The translations under genes and the position numbers were made by a program. Positions 1 through 7,500 of a DNA stretch of 8,976 bases are shown here, piece by piece. Numbering within the stretch: position 1 is the first letter of the stretch; every line of letters begins with the position of its first letter. The notes under the pieces were generated by a model. It had not been told where the DNA came from, ran no database searches, and was given only the letters and a program-made list of their open reading frames with translations. Origin of the DNA: an uncultured Azospirillum sp. (GTDB lineage: Bacteria; Pseudomonadota; Alphaproteobacteria; RF32; CAG-239); NCBI GenBank assembly GCA_902489675.1, contig CABUAP010000046.1, positions 1 to 8,976 on the forward strand, given 5' to 3'.

Positions 1-1
1 T

Positions 2-187
2 ATTGTCCGCGAACTGGAAGCGGGACGGATTAAACTCAATGATGCCGTCAGTGCTTATGAACAAGCTATAAAATTGAAAAATTTTTGTGAAAAAAAACTT
101 CAGGAAGCCAAAATGAAAATCGAAAAGATCGAAATTGCACCCGATGGCACTCCGTCGCTCACCCCTTTGGATAAAAACGATGACTGA
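2..187 (+). CDS. xseB: Exodeoxyribonuclease VII small subunit, 3' part only
   Basis: This is the last 61 codons of XseB, cut by the left window edge. XseB binds the large subunit XseA to form exonuclease VII, a cytoplasmic single-strand DNA exonuclease used in repair and mismatch correction. The visible part has the family's helical pattern: 'ELEAG' near the start, then 'AVSAYEQAIKLKNFCEKKL' with the typical Tyr-Glu and the Cys-Glu three turns later, then an amphipathic helix and a short polar tail ending in Asp-Asp. XseB proteins are usually about 80 residues, so roughly 20 are missing. The usual Gly after Tyr-Glu-x is Ala here. The stop lies inside the start of ispA, an 8-base overlap typical of the conserved xseB-ispA pair. 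That neighbour is the strongest support, because the protein itself is short and compositionally simple. Confidence 0.88.
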   Translation: MVRELEAGRIKLNDAVSAYEQAIKLKNFCEKKLQEAKMKIEKIEIAPDGTPSLTPLDKNDD

Positions 188-1088
188 AAATAACATTAAG
201 GATGTCCTAAAACAATATGCCACTCGCTTCAACCAGCAGATCGACCGTTTTTTTCCTTTCCCCGAAGGTGATGAAAAACGCGTCACAGAGGCGATGCACT
301 ACTCTCTCACCCGCGGCGGAAAACGCTTGCGTCCGTTTCTGACTTATGAAACGGCGGGGCTTTTTAATGTTGGCTTTGATGCCTCTTTAAATGTCGCCAT
401 GGCTTTGGAAATGCTGCATACCTATTCGCTTATCCACGATGATCTGCCGGCAATGGATGACGATGATCTGCGGCGGGGTTTTCCGACCTGCCACAAACAA
501 TTTGACGAAGCAACGGCCATCATCGCCGGCGACGGCCTGCTGACCTATGCTTTTGAAATATTGAGCCGCCCCAACACCGCTCCCGATCCTGCGATTCGCT
601 GCTATCTGATCGAAATGCTGGCCAACGCCGCCGGTGCTTTCAACGGTATGGTTGCCGGACAAATGCTTGACTTGATCGGCTCGGCCTATCAAACCAGCCG
701 CGATGATAAAGAAGACTTGATCCGCCATATAGAAGAAATGAAAACCGGACGGCTGCTGCGCTATGCGGTAGAAGCCGGCGCAGTCTTGGGCGGTGCAGAC
801 GAAGAACAGCTGAAAACACTCATCAGCTACTCGCGCCGGATCGGCATTGCCTTCCAAATTGCCGACGATATTCTGGATATTACCGGTGATGAACGAACAA
901 TGGGAAAAACCCTGCACAAAGACGAAAAACAAAATAAAATTACCTTCGTCAGCCTTTACGGTCTGGAAAATGCTCGTAAGATTGCGGTTGAACTAACGGA
1001 GGCCGCTCGCGAAGATGTCACCGTGTTCGGCAGCCGCGCTCATAACCTGCAAAATCTGGCCTCATATATTATCGAACGCCAACACTAG
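180..1088 (+). CDS. ispA: Farnesyl/geranyl diphosphate synthase (polyprenyl synthetase)
   Basis: A 302-residue trans-isoprenyl diphosphate synthase that condenses isopentenyl diphosphate with allylic primers, giving C15 precursors for quinones, undecaprenyl carrier and hopanoids in the cytoplasm. Visible motifs are 'GGKRLRP' (46-52), the first aspartate-rich motif 'DDLPAMD' (87-93), 'GMVAGQMLDL' (156-165), 'KTG' (188-190) and the second aspartate-rich motif 'DDILD' (229-233). Tyr82, five residues before the first Asp motif, is the aromatic residue that limits chain length in bacterial FPP synthases, so a C15 product is more likely than a longer one. I chose the ATG at 180 over one 45 bases upstream because the family N-terminus fits and the extra 15 residues only read xseB out of frame. 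The start overlaps the xseB stop, implying coupled translation. The segment 'GKTLHKD' (242-248) has His where Gly is usual; the flanking Lys and Asp are kept. Confidence 0.95.
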   Translation: MTENNIKDVLKQYATRFNQQIDRFFPFPEGDEKRVTEAMHYSLTRGGKRLRPFLTYETAGLFNVGFDASLNVAMALEMLHTYSLIHDDLPAMDDDDLRRGFPTCHKQFDEATAIIAGDGLLTYAFEILSRPNTAPDPAIRCYLIEMLANAAGAFNGMVAGQMLDLIGSAYQTSRDDKEDLIRHIEEMKTGRLLRYAVEAGAVLGGADEEQLKTLISYSRRIGIAFQIADDILDITGDERTMGKTLHKDEKQNKITFVSLYGLENARKIAVELTEAAREDVTVFGSRAHNLQNLASYIIERQH

Positions 1089-1093
1089 AGGAG
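1089..1093 (+). promoter_or_regulatory. Ribosome binding site of the periplasmic solute-binding-like gene
   Basis: AGGAG lies 8 bases before the ATG at 1102, immediately after the ispA stop codon. It decides the start: the open frame continues 29 codons upstream inside ispA, but only the ATG at 1102 has a good Shine-Dalgarno site and begins a proper signal peptide. Confidence 0.8.
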
Positions 1094-1101
1094 AAATTAA
1101 C

Positions 1102-1965
1102 ATGAAAAAGCTGCTGCTTGCCGTTTTCTTTTCCGTTTTTGCTTTTAGCGCTTCCGCACAGGTGGAATTTGAGCAAATCAAAAGCCGCACTCAGGAAAAA
1201 CTTCATGTCACCGGCTTTTTCGATTATTATCCGTTCGGCGCCTATGTAGACAACGTCTATCGAGGCGTCTTCAAACCGTTTATCGAATATTTTGCCGACC
1301 ACGGCCAATATGTGCTGGACTATCTGCCGGTCAGCATGAGTTACGAAGACACCATCCGCGAAGCCGGCAAAGGCGAAGCCGACGTGATCCTCGGAATGTA
1401 CGCCGAAACCAGCCTTTACGCCGATCTCAAATTTATCTACCCCGCGGCTATCGACAATCCCATCCATCTGGTGATGCTGCCAAGCAAAATGGGAACTGTC
1501 CGCTCGGTTCAAGATTTAAAAAACCTCAAAGGCGCTATCCACTCCAAAGAACGTTTCAGCGATTACATTAACGACAAGCTGCAAGCCTTTCAAATTGAAT
1601 ATGTTGACAATTCCTACGATCTTTACGGCAAACTGATCCGCGGTGAAATAGATTATATTTTTACCAGTGTCTATTTCGGCACTATAGAAACGGCCAAACT
1701 CGGGATTCGCCATCAGGTCGCTTTCTCCAAACAAAGTATCTGGACCATGCCGGTATTTATCGGCATTTCAAAAGCTTCCGTCCATAGGGAATATCTCTCG
1801 CACACCTTAAGCAAGATGCTGGAAAAACCGGAAATAAAAGCCAGAATACAATCGGATATGGACGATATCGTCAACGGCTTCATAAGTGAGTACGACGGTA
1901 CGGTGCCGCCGTCATTTCTGCCCGGAGAAACTTCGCCGTTTGAAGCAGGTAACGAACAAGAGTAA
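1102..1965 (+). CDS. Secreted periplasmic protein, family-3 solute-binding-like
   Basis: A 287-residue exported protein. Residues 1-19 form a signal peptide (Lys-Lys, hydrophobic core, 'SASA' before Gln20) with a likely signal peptidase I site. The mature part follows the type II periplasmic-binding fold: 'LHVTGFFDYYPFGAY' (34-48) resembles the first strand and 'YPPF' region, 'GEADVILGMYAE' (91-102) the 'G.vDvi.g' turn, 'SVQDLKNLKGA' (135-145) the 'i.DLkGk.vg' strand and 'LIRGEIDYIFTSVY' (178-191) the second-lobe 'G..Da...d'. The usual 'T..R...vdFs.P' motif, whose Arg holds the ligand carboxylate in amino-acid binders, reads 'AETSLYADLKFIYP' without Arg. The ligand is therefore probably not a standard amino acid. 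No permease or ATPase is adjacent. Residues from about 265 on look like a disordered polar tail. It is probably co-transcribed with ispA (13-base gap). The fold is fairly sure; the function is unknown. Confidence 0.75.
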   Translation: MKKLLLAVFFSVFAFSASAQVEFEQIKSRTQEKLHVTGFFDYYPFGAYVDNVYRGVFKPFIEYFADHGQYVLDYLPVSMSYEDTIREAGKGEADVILGMYAETSLYADLKFIYPAAIDNPIHLVMLPSKMGTVRSVQDLKNLKGAIHSKERFSDYINDKLQAFQIEYVDNSYDLYGKLIRGEIDYIFTSVYFGTIETAKLGIRHQVAFSKQSIWTMPVFIGISKASVHREYLSHTLSKMLEKPEIKARIQSDMDDIVNGFISEYDGTVPPSFLPGETSPFEAGNEQE

Positions 1966-2002
1966 ACAAAGACGTCATTTTGCCTTTCCCGGCAGGTAGC
2001 TC

Positions 2003-2031
2003 TTGACCTCAACGAAACAAATTGCTAAATT
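2003..2031 (+). promoter_or_regulatory. Sigma70-type promoter for the fzlA-like gene
   Basis: A -35 box TTGACC (2003-2008) is followed by a 17-base spacer and a -10 box TAAATT (2026-2031), with TG at 2023-2024 giving an extended -10. Transcription would start near 2038, leaving a 5' leader of about 36 bases before the ATG at 2074. A GGGGG Shine-Dalgarno-like run (2059-2063) lies 10 bases before that start. The rest of the 108-base gap (1966-2073) shows no clear terminator for the upstream genes; only a 4-base pairing TGCC/GGCA is visible at about 1981-1994. Confidence 0.65.
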
Positions 2032-2073
2032 AGAGCAGAAAACAAGATAAATCGCAATGGGGGTAGTCAACTT

Positions 2074-2739
2074 ATGGTTCTTCTGATACATCATCCGGTA
2101 TCTGCCGTATCGCGTAAAATCCGCCTGTTGATGGCAGAAAAGCGCATTTTATTCGTATTAAGAGAAGAAGAACCGTGGAACCTGTCACCCGAAATATACA
2201 AACTAAACGTTGCCGGCGAACTGCCCGTCTTTGTTTTTGACGGCAATGTAATTGCCGGAAATTATGCCATTACCGAATTTTTGGAAGAAGTAAACCCCGA
2301 AGTGCGGCTGATCTGCGGCGATGCCCGCCAAAAGGCCGAAATCCGGCGCCTGACCGAATGGTTTGACCTGAAGTTTAACCGCGAAGTCGGACGCAGTCTG
2401 ATCACGGAAAAAATTTACAAACGTTTTGGCAAAGGACTGGCTCCCGATTCCAAAGTGCTGAAAACAGCCTTGAACAATCTCAATTTTCATATGGAATATA
2501 TTGACTGGCTGTGCGAATCCCGCAACTATTTGGCCGGCAGCAGTTTTTCTCTGGCCGATATCGCCGCCGCCGCTCAGCTCTCGGTCATCGATTATTTGGG
2601 TGACGTACCTTGGGAAGGTTATAAAAATGCCAAATTATGGTATTCCAAAATAAAATCCCGCCCGAGTTTCAAAGATATTTTAAAAGACAACATCAAGGGA
2701 ATTCTTCCCTCCAAACATTATGCCAACCTGGATTTTTAG
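2074..2739 (+). CDS. fzlA: FzlA-like GST-fold FtsZ-binding division protein
   Basis: A 221-residue cytosolic protein with a glutathione-S-transferase fold: a thioredoxin-like N-domain (about 1-75, cis-Pro at 51 in 'GELPVF') and a helical C-domain (about 85-205) with the N-capping 'SLADI' (159-163). It matches the alphaproteobacterial FzlA family in 'SRKIRLLMAEK' (13-23), 'WFDLKFNREV' (96-105), 'LSVIDYLGDVPW' (169-180), 'IKSRPSF' (193-199) and the C-terminal 'KHYANLDF' (214-221). In Caulobacter, FzlA binds FtsZ filaments, curves them and is needed for constriction, and the C-terminal tail is important for that binding. The residues that normally hold the glutathione gamma-glutamyl group (Glu-Ser before 'xAI') are Gly62-Asn63 here, so an enzymatic GST is unlikely. 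It has its own promoter and is followed two bases later by a lipoprotein gene. The family is near certain; the FzlA assignment rests on remembered family signatures. Confidence 0.85.
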   Translation: MVLLIHHPVSAVSRKIRLLMAEKRILFVLREEEPWNLSPEIYKLNVAGELPVFVFDGNVIAGNYAITEFLEEVNPEVRLICGDARQKAEIRRLTEWFDLKFNREVGRSLITEKIYKRFGKGLAPDSKVLKTALNNLNFHMEYIDWLCESRNYLAGSSFSLADIAAAAQLSVIDYLGDVPWEGYKNAKLWYSKIKSRPSFKDILKDNIKGILPSKHYANLDF

Positions 2740-2741
2740 TC

Positions 2742-3176
2742 ATGAAAAAAATTTTGCTTTCTTTTGCTGCCTTTACCCTGCTCTCCGCCTGCGCTTCCGG
2801 CGACGGAGCCGTCATCTACCATTGGGAACGCTACAATACCGGGATTGAAAAATTCGCCCGTGATCACAACTATTGTATGCGCGAGGCAGAATCTTTCAGT
2901 ATGCTGCCCCGGATGCAGACTTTGTGGCACTCCATGTTCTATACCGAAGAAAAGAAACTAGACATCCGCGCCGACTGGGATTCGGACAAAGGCATTTGGG
3001 CAACCTACATCCCCTACCCCGGCGCTCAACCGCTAATCGTCAATTATCTGCGTGACGATGCCGATGTCGACCCCGGCGACTACAGCAAATGTATGAAGAA
3101 AAAAGGTTATACAATCCGCGCCTATGAAATACCGGAAATTACCAACATCCGGATGCACGGGCATCCCTCCTACTGA
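2742..3176 (+). CDS. Small lipoprotein of unknown function
   Basis: A 144-residue protein with a lipoprotein signal: Lys-Lys, hydrophobic stretch and lipobox 'LSAC' with acylated Cys17. The residues after it are Ala-Ser rather than Asp, which in enterobacterial rules points to the outer membrane. The mature part has two cysteines in similar surroundings, Cys45 in 'HNYCMREAE' and Cys117 in 'YSKCMKKKGY', a pattern seen in small periplasmic lipoproteins and suggestive of a disulfide. The middle is rich in Trp and Tyr ('WHSMFY', 'DWDSDKGIWATYIPYPG'). I do not recognise a named family. The ATG at 2742 is chosen over an in-frame upstream ATG at 2637 because it begins the signal peptide exactly; the upstream start would lie inside the fzlA-like gene. 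Only two bases separate it from that gene's stop, so the two are probably translated together. No strong Shine-Dalgarno site is visible (GGA at about 2729-2732). Confidence 0.82.
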   Translation: MKKILLSFAAFTLLSACASGDGAVIYHWERYNTGIEKFARDHNYCMREAESFSMLPRMQTLWHSMFYTEEKKLDIRADWDSDKGIWATYIPYPGAQPLIVNYLRDDADVDPGDYSKCMKKKGYTIRAYEIPEITNIRMHGHPSY

Positions 3177-3180
3177 TCGC

Positions 3181-4578
3181 TCAATATCCGCCGCCGACAG
3201 CCTTATAAAAACCGATAATATTATGGTAAATACTGCCGCCGGAAGCTGCCAGATTGTTCTGAGCCTCTAAAAGATTTTGCTCGGTTACCAACATATCGCT
3301 GAATTCGATCAAGCCTTCTTTATATTTGTCCCGCATGGAAGAAAGCACTTGTTTCATATTGCGCACCGACTTGTTCAGCGCCTGATAGCGTTCGTATTCT
3401 TTACGCACGGAAACCGTTGCATTTTTCACTTCTTCAACCGCGCCAAGCAGTGTATTTTGGTATAAATAAACATATTCTTCTTTAATTTCCTCATTTAATT
3501 TCACCTGATTAATCAATTGTCCGAAATTAAATAACGGCATCGAAACGGCGGGCGCAAATCCGTAAGCCGCGGCAGAAGAAGAGCCAAGACCGGAAAAATG
3601 CTTGGCCTGCCAGCCGAGTACGCCGCTGATACTCACATTCGGAAACAAATCCGCTACCGCTTGCCCGATCGCTGCGTTTTTGGCGATCAGGGCATTTTCC
3701 GCCATCCGCACATCCGGACGACTGCGCACGCTGCTGACCGGATAATTATACAGATTATCGACATGAAAGAAAAAAGAACGACCGATCAGATTGTTTTTGT
3801 CTTTTTCAAGTTCGGGAAGACTTCCCGGCAGTTCACCGAGCAAAACGGCAAGCGCGTTTTTATAACTTTCTTCCTGCTGCTCCAGCGCCGGCAGCAGCGC
3901 TTTGGTGGTCTGCACCGCAAATTCCGCCTGATTGAGAGCGGCATCATCGGCCAACCCGTTATCATATTTTTCTTTTACCGTCTGATAAATATCCTGCTGC
4001 AAACGCAGATTTTCTTTTGTAATCCGCAACTGTTCCTGAGCAGTTCTAAGGCCGATGTAATCATTGGCCACTTCCGCCGTCATCGAAAGCATAACATTAA
4101 CCAGATTATCGGCCGCCGCACGCATCAACGCCCGCGATTCCTCATTTAAACGACGCCCGCCGCCCCAAATATCAATTTCCCAAGAGGCGTCCAATCCGAC
4201 TTTGTAGTAATCTTCTACCGTCCGCGGCAGTTTTTTGCCGTTGGCAAGATAATTATAATCATACCCGCCGGCAGCATTTAACCGCGGCAAAAATTCCGCT
4301 TCGTTGATCATGAGGGTATAGCGCGCCTGTTTCAGTTTTTGAACGGCAATCTGCACATTGGGACTGCCGGCCAGCGCCCGCTCGACCAAACTGTTCAGAG
4401 TCCGATCCTCAAACTGCCGATACCAAAGTACCGAAACAGGCAGCGAATTTCCCTGTTCGGCCGACAGGGCTTTGGAAAGCTGAGCATCATCAAAAAATAC
4501 CGGCCGTTCATAATCGGGACCGACCGTGCAGGAAGCCGCGGCCAGCAGCGAAACCAACACCCAATTTTTGCCGCTCAT
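3181..4578 (-). CDS. Outer-membrane efflux lipoprotein, NodT/OprM family
   Basis: A 465-residue TolC-like outer-membrane channel of the RND pump, forming the trimeric exit duct through periplasm and outer membrane. The N-terminus is a lipoprotein signal with Cys17 followed by 'TVGPDYERP' (18-26), the signature opening of the NodT family. The lipobox is 'AASC', with Ala instead of Leu at -3. Two outer-membrane-factor repeats follow. The first spans about 55-250, with 'ASWEIDIWGGGRR' (131-143) at the barrel and long helices such as 'LRITKENLRLQQ' (184-195). The second spans about 280-460, with 'RSRPDVRMAE' (285-294) and 'PLFNFG' (348-353). It ends in 'YKAVGGGY', like other members ending Gly-Gly-Gly-aromatic, so it is full length. 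The start ATG overlaps the pump stop (ATGA). It is the last gene of the operon and converges on the + strand lipoprotein gene. Confidence 0.94.
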   Translation of the reverse strand: MSGKNWVLVSLLAAASCTVGPDYERPVFFDDAQLSKALSAEQGNSLPVSVLWYRQFEDRTLNSLVERALAGSPNVQIAVQKLKQARYTLMINEAEFLPRLNAAGGYDYNYLANGKKLPRTVEDYYKVGLDASWEIDIWGGGRRLNEESRALMRAAADNLVNVMLSMTAEVANDYIGLRTAQEQLRITKENLRLQQDIYQTVKEKYDNGLADDAALNQAEFAVQTTKALLPALEQQEESYKNALAVLLGELPGSLPELEKDKNNLIGRSFFFHVDNLYNYPVSSVRSRPDVRMAENALIAKNAAIGQAVADLFPNVSISGVLGWQAKHFSGLGSSSAAAYGFAPAVSMPLFNFGQLINQVKLNEEIKEEYVYLYQNTLLGAVEEVKNATVSVRKEYERYQALNKSVRNMKQVLSSMRDKYKEGLIEFSDMLVTEQNLLEAQNNLAASGGSIYHNIIGFYKAVGGGY

Positions 4579-7500
4579 TTTTTTCCTCCTTTTTTACCGC
4601 TGTTTCCTTTTTGCACCGCTGCCTGCCCATTGCCTGAGCGTTCTTTAATTTCCTCAAACAAAGCAAAATAAGCGGGGATAAAGATAATTCCGATCACCGT
4701 TGCCGCAATCATGCCGTAAAATACCGAAGTACCGATCGCAATCTGGCTCGAAGCGCCGGCGCCTTTAGCCACAATCATCGGAAATACGCCGAGAATAAAA
4801 GTCAGTGCCGTCATCAATACCGCGCGGAAACGTTCCGACGCCCCTTTGACCGCCGCATCAAGAATAGTATCTCCTTTCTCGCGATAATCTTTGGTAAACT
4901 CAACAATCAAAATGGCATTTTTAGCAGCCAACCCAATCAGCATCACCAGCCCCAGCTGGGCATAAATACTCAGCGGCTGCCCCATCAGATGCAAACCGAC
5001 CAACGCGCCGAGAATAGCAAAGATAGTCGAAAACATAACCGAAAAAGCCAACATCCAACTTTCATACAATGCCACCAAAAACAAATAACAGAAAATCATC
5101 GCCAGCATAATCAGGAATATAACCAGCCCGGCGGCTTCCACCTCCTGCAGGCTGAGCCCGGTCCAGGCAATCTTGTAATCAGCCGGATCAAGAACCTCCG
5201 CAGCCGTTTTCTCCACCGCTTCAATTGCCGTACCGGTACTGACACCTTCGGCAGCCGAAGCCGTAATCGAAGCATCCGTGTATTGGTTGTAGCGATTGAT
5301 GATTTTGGGCAGCATCACAATTCTGACATCGGCAAAGCTGCCGATTTTGATCATTTTACCGGTGTTCGAACGCACATACATATTTTTCACGTCATCAACT
5401 TTGCCGCGATAATTATAGTCGGCCTGAATAATCACTTTATTGACCTGACCGGTCAGAGTAATATTGTTCACATAACGCGAACCGAGATTATTTTGCAATG
5501 CCGCAAACAACCCGGATACCGGAATTTGATAAGATTCCAGCTTAGTACGATCAATATCAAGATAAACGTGCGGCGTATCGGCGGTATAAACACTAAATGC
5601 ATAGGCAAGCGCCGGATCTTGATTCAGCTTATAAAGAAATTGCTGCAACTTTTCGAACATCTCATTAGAACTGAGGCTCTGATCAATTGCCAAAAATTCC
5701 AACGACAAACCGCTGCTGTTGCCGATACCGGGAATTGCCGGCGGCGCGAAATAGTTAATGCTGACGTTTTTCATGTCCGCGGTCGCTTTTGTCAGCTCCG
5801 CGGTGATTGCATCAATCGACAATCCGGGCGTCGTTCGCTTTGCCCAAGGTTCCAGCCCGATCACCCCCATCGCCACGTTCTCCCCGGCGCCGCCCAAAAG
5901 GCTGAATCCGGCCACACTGATAAAATAACGCACGCCGTCGATTTTCATGGCTTTATCCGCCACTTCCGACAATACCTCTCCTGTCTGATTGATGCTCGCG
6001 GTGTTGGAAAGTTGCAGATTGGCAAAGATAATCCCCTGATCTTCATCCGGCAAAAACGATGTCGGCGTCAGCTTAAACCCGGCTGCAAGCAGCAGAATGG
6101 TTCCAACCGTAACTGCCACCGTTACTAACAGTTTAGAGGAAAAAAAGCTGACCGCACCGAGATATTTTTCCTTTATACCGTCAATTATATCATCAAACCA
6201 TTTAAAAAAGCCGCGCGGCTTTTCCTCCTCATCCCCTTTTAAGAAAATGGCACACAACGACGGACTGAGAGTCAATGCATTAAACGCAGAAAATATGATC
6301 GCGGTTGCAATCGTCACCGCAAACTGTTGATAAATCTTACCCGTAATTCCGGCCATCAACCCCACCGGCACAAAAATCGACAACAACACGAAAGTGGTGG
6401 CAACAATTGCGCTGCCGATCTGCTGCATCGCCTTGACCGACGCCTCGTGAGAATCCATTTTCTCATAAACCATCAGATACTGTACCCGCTCAACCACAAT
6501 GATGGCATCATCCACCACCAGCCCGATCGCCAGTATCATGGCAAACAAAGTCAGGATATTGATATCAAACCCCAACAGATAAATCACCCCGAAAGTGGCA
6601 ATCAGCGACACCGGAATGGTAATCAGCGGAATCAACGTCGTTTTGGCTTTTTGCAAAAAGATATAAGTAACGAGAACCACCAACGCAAAAGTAATCACCA
6701 GCGTTTCAATAATACCGGCAATGGAAGAACGCACATAAAGAGTTGAATCATAAGCAATTTTCAACTCCATATCATTGTCAAAAGAAGTCTGCAAATTGGC
6801 AATCTCTTTGGCAACGCTGTTCATAATGTTGAGCGAATTGGAACCGGGCGTCTGGCTGAGCGACATAATCACCGCCGGCGCGTTGTCAAATTTGGCGTTC
6901 ATGGTATAAGTATCGGCGCCAAGTTCAATTCTGGCCACATCTTTCAACCGGACAATACCGCCGTTTTCCGAAGTAGCCACCACAATATTGTCAAAGTCTT
7001 CCACCGTATTAAGCAGCCCTTTAGCCGTCAACGACAGAACCTGATTGGTTCCCTGCGGACTGGGAGCAGTACCGATGCCGCCGATTGAAGCCTGCACGTT
7101 TTGGCTCTCGATAATCTGTACAATATCGGAGCTGTTCAGCCCAAGCGACGAAAGTTTTTCCGGTTTGAGCCAAATGCGCATACTGTACTGCGGTCCAAAA
7201 ATCTGCACGTCGCCGATACCGTCCACGCGTGACAACGGATTTTTCAAGTTCGCATAAGCATAGTTGCTCAAATACAAATCATCATAGGTATTTTGCGGCG
7301 ATCTCAACACCAGCAGCGCCAGCATATTGGACATCTGCGTATTAACCGTCAACCCCTGCCGCTGCACAATATCCGGCAGCTGCGCCATTACCTGATTTAA
7401 CCGGTTTTGAACCTTAACCTGTGCAATATCGGGATCGGTGCCGATATTAAAAGTTACGGTCAGCTTGTAACTGCCGTCATCATTGGAGCTCGATGTCATA

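Noticed and set aside
387..932. Open frame of 181 codons on the - strand inside ispA
   Set aside because: It lies antisense to motif-bearing ispA, with no ribosome binding site or recognisable domain seen.
1981..1994. Possible terminator hairpin TGCC/GGCA after the solute-binding-like gene
   Set aside because: A 4-base stem with no T-run is too weak to call an intrinsic terminator.
1999..2036. Inverted pair GCTCT/AGAGC flanking the fzlA promoter, a possible operator
   Set aside because: Only 5 bases match, and the 28-base separation is long, so chance is the better explanation.
2057..2086. Nine-codon open frame (ATG at 2057) overlapping the start of the fzlA-like gene, a possible leader peptide
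   Set aside because: It has no separate ribosome binding site, and its peptide has no run of regulatory codons. It is easily explained by chance.
4989..6128. Long open frame (379 codons) on the + strand inside the RND pump gene
   Set aside because: The protein is His/Gln/Arg-rich and low in recognisable structure, lying fully antisense to conserved pump sequence. It is a composition artefact.
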